The translations under genes were made by a program, and so were the position numbers. Positions 27,733 through 35,122 of a stretch of 64,000 nucleotides of DNA are shown here, in pieces; position 1 is the first letter of the stretch, and every line of letters starts with the position of its first letter. The notes below the pieces were generated by a model. It searched no databases. It worked only from the letters and a program-made list of their open reading frames with translations, and had not been told where the DNA came from. Source of the stretch: an uncultured Eubacterium sp. (GTDB taxonomy: Bacteria; Bacillota; Clostridia; Lachnospirales; Lachnospiraceae); the NCBI GenBank assembly GCA_910584875.1, contig CAJUDA010000007.1, positions 62,001-126,000 on the forward strand, in the 5' to 3' direction.

Positions 27733-29580
27733 ATGGAAATAGCGATACTGATGGCGGCTGGCATGGGAATGAGGATGCGCCCGGTGACAGATACGATTCC
27801 GAAACCACTGGTGACAGTAAACGGGACGCCAATGATCGAAACAGTGATACACGGTCTGCAGAAAAGAGGGACAGACCGGATTTATATTGTAGTCGGTTAC
27901 CTGGGAGAGCAGTTTTATTATCTGGCGGAGAAATATGATAACCTTGCGATCATAGAAAACCGGGATTATCAGTCCGTTAATAATATTTCGTCCCTTTATG
28001 CTGTGGGAGATATACTGGGCAGTGCTGACTGTTTTATCTGTGAAGCAGATCTGGTTCTCTCTGATCCTGGTATCCTGGAGGCTCACCATGATACTTCGGT
28101 ATACTATGGAAAGATGGTTCCCGGGCATTCCGATGACTGGGTGTTTGACCTGACAGGCGATTTTATCTCGCGTGTGGGTAAGGGCGGAACCGATGCATGG
28201 AATATGGTAGGGATTTCTTATTTCAAACAGGAAGAGGCTGCCATTCTCTATGATGCGATACGCCAGACATATGCAGAAGGAGATTATTCCGGGATGTTCT
28301 GGGATGAGGTGGTAAATAATAACATTGACAAATTCCGGCTGAAGATTTATCCTGTATCGCAGGATCAGATCATGGAGATTGATTCCGTTGAGGAATTGTG
28401 CAGGATTGATCCGGGTTACTGCCATTATCTGGAGGAGATAAAGGGGATGAAGGCAGAGACTTTTTTACAGAAGATCGGTTCGGAGTTTTATGCGGGTGTA
28501 CCGGATTCACAGCTGAGAGCTCTGTGTGATTATCTGATGGACAAGTATGGGATGGATGGGGAACACCATATTATTTGTGCCAATGAGGGAAATGCAGCGG
28601 CACTTGCCGCAGGCTACCATCTGGCGACAGGGAAGATCCCTGTGGTATACATGCAGAATTCCGGCGAAGGAAATATCATCAATCCCGTGGCGTCGCTTTT
28701 AAGTGACGAGGTATATGCGATCCCTATCGTATTTGTGATCGGCTGGCGGGGAGAGCCGGGAGTAAAGGATGAACCTCAGCACAGCTATCAGGGGAAAGTG
28801 ACGCTAAAACTGCTGGAAGATATGGACATCCCGTCTTTCGTCATGGACAAGGACGTGACAGAAGAGCAGCTGGATTTAGTGATGGAGGGATTCAGGGAAT
28901 CCCTGGGAAGAGGAAAAAGCGTGGCGTTTGTGATCCGTAAGGGGGCGCTCACCTTTGATCATGCGGTGAACTATCAAAATCCATATCCCCTGACAAGAGA
29001 AGAGATTTTAGAACATATCGTAAAAGCCAGTGGAGAGGATATCGTTATCGCTACCACCGGCAAGACTGGCAGGGAATTGTATGAGATCCGGGAGAGGCAG
29101 GGACAGGGACATCAGTGCGATTTTCTCACTGTGGGCTCCATGGGACACAGCTCATCGATCGCCCTCGGCATCGCTCTCAATAAACCGGACCGCAAAGTAT
29201 GGTGCATAGACGGGGACGGGGCGGCTCTTATGCATATGGGCGCTTTTGCTGTCCTGGGCCGGTACAGCCCATCGAATCTGGTACATATCGTGATCAATAA
29301 TGAGGCGCATGAAAGTGTCGGCGGCATGCCTACCGTGGCGGACAGGACAGATCTTGCCGGGGTGGCAGGAGCATGCGGGTATCCTTACACAGCCTGCATT
29401 GGACTGGATGACGGGGAAGATACTGCCGGCAGGCTAGACCGGGAACTGGAAGCTGCTTCTGAGAGAAATGTGTTGTCCTTTATTGAGATAAAGGCAGCGA
29501 TCGGGGCAAGAAGTGATCTGGGACGCCCATCCACTACACCTGTAGAAAATAAAGAAATGTTTATGAACGATCTAATATAA
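27733..29580 (+). CDS. aepY: Fusion: sugar-type nucleotidyltransferase / phosphonopyruvate decarboxylase
   Basis: 615 aa bifunctional protein; start ATG 27733 behind AAGGAGG (27721-27727). Residues ~1-235 are an NTP_transferase domain (ILMAAGMGMRMRP, then IPKPLVTVNGTPMIE; acidic CEADLV), the type used by CTP:phosphocholine and CTP:AEP cytidylyltransferases (LicC/PntC). Residues ~240-615 are a TPP-dependent phosphonopyruvate decarboxylase: YAGVPDSQL, ICANEGNAAALAAGYH (catalytic Glu), QNSGEGNIINPVASLL, and the TPP/Mg motif GDGAALMHMG...NNEAHESVGG. The decarboxylase pulls the unfavourable PEP mutase reaction forward to phosphonoacetaldehyde. The fused cytidylyltransferase would activate the end product AEP as CDP-AEP for LicD enzymes; that substrate is inferred. 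PntC proteins known to me are fused to the transaminase instead. Confidence 0.87.
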   Translation: MEIAILMAAGMGMRMRPVTDTIPKPLVTVNGTPMIETVIHGLQKRGTDRIYIVVGYLGEQFYYLAEKYDNLAIIENRDYQSVNNISSLYAVGDILGSADCFICEADLVLSDPGILEAHHDTSVYYGKMVPGHSDDWVFDLTGDFISRVGKGGTDAWNMVGISYFKQEEAAILYDAIRQTYAEGDYSGMFWDEVVNNNIDKFRLKIYPVSQDQIMEIDSVEELCRIDPGYCHYLEEIKGMKAETFLQKIGSEFYAGVPDSQLRALCDYLMDKYGMDGEHHIICANEGNAAALAAGYHLATGKIPVVYMQNSGEGNIINPVASLLSDEVYAIPIVFVIGWRGEPGVKDEPQHSYQGKVTLKLLEDMDIPSFVMDKDVTEEQLDLVMEGFRESLGRGKSVAFVIRKGALTFDHAVNYQNPYPLTREEILEHIVKASGEDIVIATTGKTGRELYEIRERQGQGHQCDFLTVGSMGHSSSIALGIALNKPDRKVWCIDGDGAALMHMGAFAVLGRYSPSNLVHIVINNEAHESVGGMPTVADRTDLAGVAGACGYPYTACIGLDDGEDTAGRLDRELEAASERNVLSFIEIKAAIGARSDLGRPSTTPVENKEMFMNDLI

Positions 29581-29627
29581 AAGCGTTTAATCAATGAAAA
29601 GGTTTTTACGGAAAGGAGAAAACATTT

Positions 29628-30923
29628 GTGAAAACAGTATACACATGTTTTTGTACCGATATCATACATGAGGGGCATATGAAGATCATCCATTGTGCCA
29701 AAAAATATGGCGAAGTCGTCGTTGGTGTATTGAGCGACCAGGCGATGATCCGCTACAACCGTTTCCCGACAGTAGATTTTGAGCAGAGACTGCAGATTGT
29801 GAAAGATATACCGGAGGTTGACCGCGTTATCGTCCAGCATGATATTATGTATGACCAGGTTTTTCAGGAAATCCACCCGGATTATGTCGTTCATGGGGAT
29901 AACTGGAAGTCCGGGCCGACTGCATCCATACGGGAAAATGTGGTAAAACTGCTCCAAAAAAACGGTGGCGAGCTGATTGAGCCGGCATATACTTACAACG
30001 AGTCGGTGAAGAGAGCGGATGATAAGCTGAGGGAGAAGCTTGCCATGCCGGAATACCGCAGGAAACGACTGAAGCAGATGATCGAGATCCGATCCCTGGT
30101 CAAAGCGATCGAGGTCCACAACGGTCTCACCGGACTGATTGCTGAGAAGACTATTGTAGAAAACGAGGGGGAATTTGACCAGTTTGATGCGATGTGGATC
30201 TCTTCTCTTTGCGATTCCACAGCAAAAGGCAAACCGGATATTGAGCTGGTGGATGCGACGTCCCGCTACCGGACGATTGATGATGTGATGGAAGTGACGA
30301 CGAAACCGGTGATCTTTGATGGAGATACCGGCGGGCTGACCGAGCATTTTGTTTATATGGTAAGGACGCTGGAACGGATGGGAGTGTCCGCGGTCATCAT
30401 TGAAGATAAAACCGGACTAAAGAAAAATTCCTTGTTCGGGACAGAGGTGGAGCAGACCCAGGCGTCGATCGAAGAATTCAGTGAAAAGATCGCGGCGGGG
30501 AAAAAGGTGCAGCTGACCGATGATTTCATGATTATTGCCCGCATTGAGAGTCTCATTCTTGAGCGGGGGATGGAAGACGCCCTGGACAGGGCGCGTGCTT
30601 TTGTGAAGGCAGGGGCAGATGGCATCATGATCCACAGCCGGAAAAAGGAGCCGGATGAGATCATCGAATTCTGCGACAGATTTCGTAAAGAAGATAAAGA
30701 GACGCCGATCGTGGTCGTTCCCTCATCATTTAATGTTGTCACAGAGGAAGAATTGAAGAAACATGGAGTCAATATCGTGATCTATGCGAACCAGCTGATG
30801 CGAAGCGCCTTCCCGGCAATGGTGGAGACCGCGAAGGATATATTGAAGTTTCACCGGGCGAAGGAAGTCGATGAGAGACTGATGCCGATCAGTCAGGCAA
30901 TCCGGCTGATTGATGAACTGTAG
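29628..30923 (+). CDS. aepX: Fusion: cytidylyltransferase-like domain / phosphoenolpyruvate mutase
   Basis: 431 aa, GTG start at 29628 set by GGAAAGGAG. Residues 1-~130 are a TagD/RibF-type nucleotidyltransferase domain with an HxGH-like motif (HEGHMKI, residues 14-20) and HGDNWKSGP. Residues ~150-431 are PEP mutase, which makes the C-P bond by rearranging PEP to phosphonopyruvate: WISSLCDSTAKGKPD, DGDTGG, the diagnostic EDKTGLKKNS (~259-268) and HSRKKEPDE. AepX with this domain order is known from Bacteroides capsule loci. Last gene of the AEP operon. Confidence 0.92.
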   Translation: MKTVYTCFCTDIIHEGHMKIIHCAKKYGEVVVGVLSDQAMIRYNRFPTVDFEQRLQIVKDIPEVDRVIVQHDIMYDQVFQEIHPDYVVHGDNWKSGPTASIRENVVKLLQKNGGELIEPAYTYNESVKRADDKLREKLAMPEYRRKRLKQMIEIRSLVKAIEVHNGLTGLIAEKTIVENEGEFDQFDAMWISSLCDSTAKGKPDIELVDATSRYRTIDDVMEVTTKPVIFDGDTGGLTEHFVYMVRTLERMGVSAVIIEDKTGLKKNSLFGTEVEQTQASIEEFSEKIAAGKKVQLTDDFMIIARIESLILERGMEDALDRARAFVKAGADGIMIHSRKKEPDEIIEFCDRFRKEDKETPIVVVPSSFNVVTEEELKKHGVNIVIYANQLMRSAFPAMVETAKDILKFHRAKEVDERLMPISQAIRLIDEL

Positions 30924-30956
30924 GATGGTTACAGGTTGGGATGAGAATATAGAAAA

Positions 30957-30999
30957 GCAGGGAAACGGTATTACCCGGATCCCTGCCTTTATCATTTTT
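30957..30999 (+). terminator. Probable terminator after the AEP operon
   Basis: GCAGGGA (30957-30963) pairs with TCCCTGC (30980-30986), with extra inner CGG/CCG pairing, followed by a T-rich stretch (CTTTATCATTTTT). A second hairpin at ~31005-31034 (AGGTTGT...ACAACCT) lies between the convergent genes and may serve the opposite strand. Confidence 0.6.
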
Positions 31000-31075
31000 G
31001 GGAAAGGTTGTCTTGTGCGGAGCAAGAACAACCTCTGGTCGTTCTTGGAAGCGTCGGATTATTACGACGCTTTTT

Positions 31076-32215
31076 TCAGCGGATGGCTTCCCAGATTGCT
31101 TTTCCGATCTGCCCTTCTGTTGCTGGTTTGTGTTCTGATGCTGATTTTGTAAGGGCCAGAAAACTTTCCAGCGATGAAAGAGAAGGCGCTGGAGTTTCGT
31201 AATAGAGAGTTCCATCGTTAAAAACGGACAAATTCTTTTTATCATAAAAATGCTTTAGTTGTTCAATATCGACAGAAGGATTATATGTTTGGATGGTATC
31301 GTCTGTTTTTATAGACAATTCTCCATCAATTGTCTGGCTGATGACCATGCCGTTGTCCAGTCTTGTATATAGATTGTACTGCTGTTTCTGGATCTCAAAC
31401 ATATTTTTTTGTGTATCAATGATAATGCTTTCTGGGTGGGACATACAGGGGAATACGATATTCCTGCCATCATAGCAGGCGGTCCATGTGTACGTATTAG
31501 TTGTTGGTTTTAATTCAGGGGGCAAAGGGAGTATCTCTGTTTTTTCTTTGCCATCCCATTTTACAATATCACAATTCAATCTGGGAGACAGCCAGAAACT
31601 GGTGCCGTCCCAGGTGATCTCTGAGTATGCACAACCATCATCACCGACTTTAATCCACTGATATTTTTTTGTTTCCATGTCAAATTTTAAAACGAAGTTG
31701 TCTAAACAGGATGCCAGATACAGAATGTTATCTAATTGGACGCCGTGAGCGCGGAAATACAGGAAGTCTACCTTCTCATGCCGTGCGGCTGCCTCTTTAT
31801 AGGGTTCTTCGATATAGTCACACGTATTATTTTCCAGATCTATACAGAGAATGGCAGGGTAAGAGCTTCCGATCAGATAAACAAAATTTTTGTAGTTATA
31901 TATCTGGGTTATGCCGTTTTGTTGATCATCCAATTTATTGATAGATAAATTATCCCAAGTTTTTGTGTTCAGATCATAAGTCCATATTTTTTTTGCATTT
32001 CTGGGTCCCAGTATTAATTTGCTGTTATTGATATTCATAGATCCAAGCAAGTATTGTATTGGGATGTTTTCTTCTGGGATGGCATCAACTAATTGTAATT
32101 TTCCATCTTTTATATCAATAGAAAATAAAAGGTTGAAATCGCTTGCAAAACAATATATTTTATTGTTCCAGTATGAACATACACGAACAAGTAAAGTTTT
32201 GAGTTTATTTTTCAT
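31076..32215 (-). CDS. Propeller-like protein of unknown function
   Basis: 379 aa, no signal peptide or membrane segment. It shows ~6-7 repeats of short beta-strand pairs with aromatic and Asp turns (IYCFASDFNLLFSIDIKDGKL; KIWTYDLNTKTWDNL; VYLIGSSYPAILCIDLENNTC; LYLASCLDNFVLKFDMETKKYQWI; SFWLSPRLNCDIVKWDGKEK), which reads as a kelch/WD-type beta-propeller. No catalytic motif seen. It is the only minus-strand gene inside the glycan region and is A+T-rich. Its promoter region contains both SigA and SigD patterns, so it may serve flagellar or glycan assembly, but I do not assign a function. Confidence 0.75.
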   Translation of the reverse strand: MKNKLKTLLVRVCSYWNNKIYCFASDFNLLFSIDIKDGKLQLVDAIPEENIPIQYLLGSMNINNSKLILGPRNAKKIWTYDLNTKTWDNLSINKLDDQQNGITQIYNYKNFVYLIGSSYPAILCIDLENNTCDYIEEPYKEAAARHEKVDFLYFRAHGVQLDNILYLASCLDNFVLKFDMETKKYQWIKVGDDGCAYSEITWDGTSFWLSPRLNCDIVKWDGKEKTEILPLPPELKPTTNTYTWTACYDGRNIVFPCMSHPESIIIDTQKNMFEIQKQQYNLYTRLDNGMVISQTIDGELSIKTDDTIQTYNPSVDIEQLKHFYDKKNLSVFNDGTLYYETPAPSLSSLESFLALTKSASEHKPATEGQIGKAIWEAIR

Positions 32216-32248
32216 TTTTTCATTCCTTTTCTATATATATTTGTATTA

Positions 32249-32285
32249 ATTCTACTTTTATATCGGCTAATTGTCAAGAAGTTTA
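32249..32285 (-). promoter_or_regulatory. Overlapping SigA and SigD-type promoters of the propeller gene
   Basis: On the minus strand, TTGACA (32272-32277) with a 17-nt spacer to TAGAAT (32249-32254) gives a SigA promoter. Embedded in it, TAAA (32282-32285) with a 14-nt spacer to GCCGATAT (32260-32267, exact) gives a SigD promoter. Confidence 0.7.
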
Positions 32286-32330
32286 AATTGCGATTAAAAT
32301 TTCAGAGAGGCAAAGAGAGTGAAAAACTAG

Positions 32331-32359
32331 TTGCAAATAAAAGAGGATTCCCTTATAAT
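32331..32359 (+). promoter_or_regulatory. SigA promoter of the methyltransferase gene
   Basis: TTGCAA (32331-32336), 17-nt spacer, TATAAT (32354-32359), 75 bp upstream of the start codon at 32435. Confidence 0.8.
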
Positions 32360-32434
32360 AATATTTTAAGGATTCTTTGAACAAAGAAAGGTAATGATGA
32401 ATGACATTCTGTAGTAATGAAGGGAGATAATAGC

Positions 32435-33461
32435 ATGAAAGATGTTGTGGTATTTGGGGCAGGAGAAATATTTAAAAAGTATGCGAAAATGATGAATCGT
32501 GTCTGGAATATTATGTATGTATGTGATAATGATAGATCCAAATGGGGAAGAACGTATGTTCGTGATTGGGGGGGTAGAAATTGTTTCGCCAGAAATTCTG
32601 AAATCATGTAGTCAGGATGTAATGGTAGTAGTTACCTCTTTCCGTGCAGAAGAAATTACAAGACAGTTGGATGAGATGGGAATCCATAAATATTATGTGA
32701 TGGATGGAGGGAAAGAATATATCAGATACAGGCATCAGGAAATGTTGTTGGAGTATATTCGAGGTGAAGCAGACAGAAAGGGGTGGGTCCAGTTTGACAA
32801 AGAAGAAAGGGCAGCTGTCGTGTATAAGTGGTGGAACAGCCATTATGCTCCACGAAATGAGAGGGAGTCTTATTTGCCGTTTATAGCCAAGGTGCCGCGA
32901 ATTCTTGATTACGGCTTTGGCTGTGGGACAGAGGTACTTCATTTGTTGTTACTTGGTTATGATGCATATGGTGTTGATGTAAACGAAATGAAGTACGCCT
33001 ATACGATGCAGTTAATTAATGATCTGGGATATCCTTCTGAATGGAAAAATCATTTCATGCTATATGATGGAGAAACCATTTGTTTTGAAGATAATACATT
33101 TGACTTGGTGTTTTCTGACCAGGTACTGGAACATGTACCAGATTGTCATGCATCTGTGAAGGAAATGTTACGTGTCTGTAAGAGGGACGGATGGGTAGAT
33201 GTCAGGTGTCCTAATTATGACAGCTCCTGGGAAGGACATTTTTTGGTTGATTTTGGGAAGCCATTACGAGATAACAAGGAGGAATTTTGCAGGTATTTTG
33301 TGGAAAAGGGCAGTAACATAGATGTTATAGAGTCACTTAATTTTATTAATACACAAGATGTGTATGAAATGTTTGAAAAGTCTGGTTATGATGTTGAGAT
33401 TACTAATCAAAATTACTATAATCCACTTACAGGAACTTCTTTGCTGGTAAAGAAGAGATAG
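32435..33461 (+). pseudogene. Frameshifted (possibly phase-variable) SAM methyltransferase with N-terminal Rossmann-like domain
   Basis: The reading frame starts at ATG 32435 (AGGGAG at 32421-32426) with MKDVVVFGAGEIFKKYAKMM...VCDNDRSKW, then meets a G7 tract and stops at ~32611. The rest (VEIVSPEILKSCSQDVMVVVTSF onward) is in the next frame to 33461. Joining the two gives a protein of ~340 aa whose N-terminal ~95 residues match the Rossmann-like domain of the glycosyltransferase at 45612 (GFCDNDRNKW...DVVVASLWFEEIIDQLLEMGI). The C-terminal part is a class I methyltransferase (ILDYGFGCGTEVLHLLLLG; FEDNTFDLVFSDQVLEHVPD). One G fewer in the tract restores the frame. Either phase variation, a true null mutation or a homopolymer sequencing error. 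Confidence 0.8.
32568..32574 (+). repeat. G7 homopolymer tract at the frameshift site
   Basis: Seven consecutive Gs at the point where the two halves of the methyltransferase change frame. A length of six (or nine) would give one open frame across the gene, as expected for slipped-strand phase variation. Confidence 0.85.
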
Positions 33462-33543
33462 TGAAGGGAGATTCGGATATTATATAATTACATCAAAAAA
33501 TTCAAATATTATAGAACAATATTTTCCATGGTTAAAAGGATAA
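33451..33543 (+). other. Possible gene remnant: 30-codon protein-like tail
   Basis: An open frame overlapping the end of the methyltransferase reads SEGRFGYYIITSKNS then NIIEQYFPWLKG and stops. It has no start or ribosome site. The composition is protein-like and looks like the C-terminus of a lost or recombined gene. The rest of the 33544-33672 gap shows no promoter I can support. Confidence 0.25.
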
Positions 33544-33672
33544 ATGGAATGGAGGTAGCAAAAGTCTGGTGCTCTTCTGACCTACAGATGGGATAGGGAG
33601 ATAGTTTGAAAAAATGGCAGAAATTATAGCGTTGAGGAGCGGGCATTGGTGTAATAGGAGGTAAAATGAATC

Positions 33673-34665
33673 ATGATCACAATCAGAAGAGCTGTTTATG
33701 ATGATATTCCAGATATTATGAGATTTATGGATGAACACTGGAAACCGGGAAATATTCTTGCGAAAAACCGGGAATTTTTTGAATGGCAGTTTTTGGATGG
33801 GGAAAAATTAAATATGTTTATTGGCGTGGATGAGGAGTGTGGTAAAATCTATGGTATGATAGGGGCTGTTGTGTATAATAAAAGACAGAATCCGGATATC
33901 TCAGGTTGTACCTGGCAGGTGATTAAAAGTGATAACCCTACCCTTGGACTCGATCTGTCAGAATATATGAAAAAGCAGTTGGACTGGAGATTTGATTTTG
34001 GTGCAGGGCTCAGCAAAAAGGCAGTGCGAATAAATAAGCTGATGGGACGAGTGGTTATTGAAATGGATCACTATTATCGTCTTGCAGACAGAGATGATTA
34101 TAAGATTGCCAGGATAGAAGATAAAGTAATTCCTGCAGCAGAAAGAACCGGATATACTTTGGACCGGATTTATTCCGTAGAAGAAATGAAACAGATTGTT
34201 CCTGAGGAAACACTGGCAGATTGTATTTTGCGTAAAGATTATGAATATATAGAGAAACGGTATTTCAGACATCCTGTTTTTCAATATGATATATGGAAAA
34301 TTTCTGATGGAAAAGGAACAGCCCATTCCGTTCTTATAACAAGAGATGAAATAATGCAGGATAGAAGCGTTTGTGAGATTATTGATCATTATGGAGAAAT
34401 GGAGGATTTGGGGAAGATTGCATGCGCGCTGGATGATTTGATGAATAAGAATGGATATGAATTTGTAGATGTGTACTCTTATGGAATCCCTGTGGAAATA
34501 TATGAGAAGGGGGGATTTGTTCGTTGTGATGAGAATAGTAGTAATATAATTCCGAATTATTTTCATCCCTTTGTACAGGAAAATATTTCCTTGAAATTGG
34601 TAGATCCGATGTTGAAAGAGGCAAAATTGTTCCGTGGAGACGGGGATCAGGATCGTCCATGCTGA
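33673..34665 (+). CDS. GNAT-family acyltransferase-like protein
   Basis: 330 aa. The N-terminus (MITIRRAVYDDIPDIMRFMDEHWKPGN) and IGVDEECGKIYGMIGAVVYN strand pattern match the GNAT fold entry, with a second GNAT-like half implied by the length; no canonical Q/RxxGxG/A acetyl-CoA loop is obvious, so the donor may be unusual. Start ATG 33673 (GGAGG at 33658-33662); an ATG at 33666 is out of frame and closes quickly. Next to the ACP/KASIII unit, it is a candidate for transferring an ACP-borne acyl group to an amino sugar. That is inference from context. Confidence 0.6.
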   Translation: MITIRRAVYDDIPDIMRFMDEHWKPGNILAKNREFFEWQFLDGEKLNMFIGVDEECGKIYGMIGAVVYNKRQNPDISGCTWQVIKSDNPTLGLDLSEYMKKQLDWRFDFGAGLSKKAVRINKLMGRVVIEMDHYYRLADRDDYKIARIEDKVIPAAERTGYTLDRIYSVEEMKQIVPEETLADCILRKDYEYIEKRYFRHPVFQYDIWKISDGKGTAHSVLITRDEIMQDRSVCEIIDHYGEMEDLGKIACALDDLMNKNGYEFVDVYSYGIPVEIYEKGGFVRCDENSSNIIPNYFHPFVQENISLKLVDPMLKEAKLFRGDGDQDRPC

Positions 34666-34687
34666 CGGGAAGATGATTCGGGACGGT

Positions 34688-34714
34688 TAAGATAAGATGA
34701 TATTTTGCCGATAT
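34688..34714 (+). promoter_or_regulatory. SigD-type promoter of the ACP/KASIII operon
   Basis: TAAG (34688-34691), 15-nt spacer, GCCGATAT (34707-34714, exact consensus). It lies in the non-coding gap 23 bp after the GNAT gene and ~180 bp before the first ACP. It has the same -35 and spacing as the flgM promoter. Confidence 0.75.
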
Positions 34715-34773
34715 AAAACTTGTATATATTTTATTATTTTGATTTAATGGATATATATGTATGAATGGATTCA

Positions 34774-34848
34774 CACAAAAAAGGCTGCATGGAGGCACAG
34801 AATAATGAAGACACGACTGTGCCCGTCATCCGGGGATGGTTTTTTGTG
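34774..34848 (+). promoter_or_regulatory. Structured leader of the ACP/KASIII operon
   Basis: CACAAAAAA (34774-34782) can pair with TTTTTTGTG (34840-34848). Inside it GGCACAG (34794-34800) pairs with CTGTGCC (34817-34823), and a GGA sits just before the inner stem. It resembles a leader with a nested hairpin and may be regulatory; no known riboswitch class is recognised. Confidence 0.4.
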
Positions 34849-34892
34849 CATCTGGCGGTGTCTGGATCCTATTATAGAAAGGAGAAAGGAAG

Positions 34893-35108
34893 ATGAAAGA
34901 GTTATTGGAAATGCTTGAGGAAATTATGGACCTGGATGAAGGTGTCCTGGAGACAACAACTGTTTTGGAAGATTTGGAGGAATGGGATTCTCTGAGCATA
35001 CTGTCGCTTATGGCAGAGGCAAAGAAAACATATAATAAAAAGCTGTCTGTGGATGAGATAAAGAATTTTATCACTGTACAGGATATTATTGATTATCTGC
35101 AACAATAG
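34893..35108 (+). CDS. Acyl carrier protein, copy 1
   Basis: 71 aa acidic four-helix carrier protein. The phosphopantetheine-accepting serine is in EEWDSLSIL (residue 33). It begins behind AAAGGAGAAAGG. It is the first gene of a cluster with three ACPs, distinct from housekeeping acpP in its EWDS motif and clustering. Likely the carrier for the first KASIII, 14 bp downstream. Confidence 0.9.
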   Translation: MKELLEMLEEIMDLDEGVLETTTVLEDLEEWDSLSILSLMAEAKKTYNKKLSVDEIKNFITVQDIIDYLQQ

Positions 35109-35122
35109 AAAGGTCTTTGATC

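Noticed and set aside
34840..34848. T6 run as a terminator of the GNAT gene
   Set aside because: The only stem immediately before it (around 34828-34839) is four to five weak pairs; the run is better explained as the 3' arm of a leader stem.
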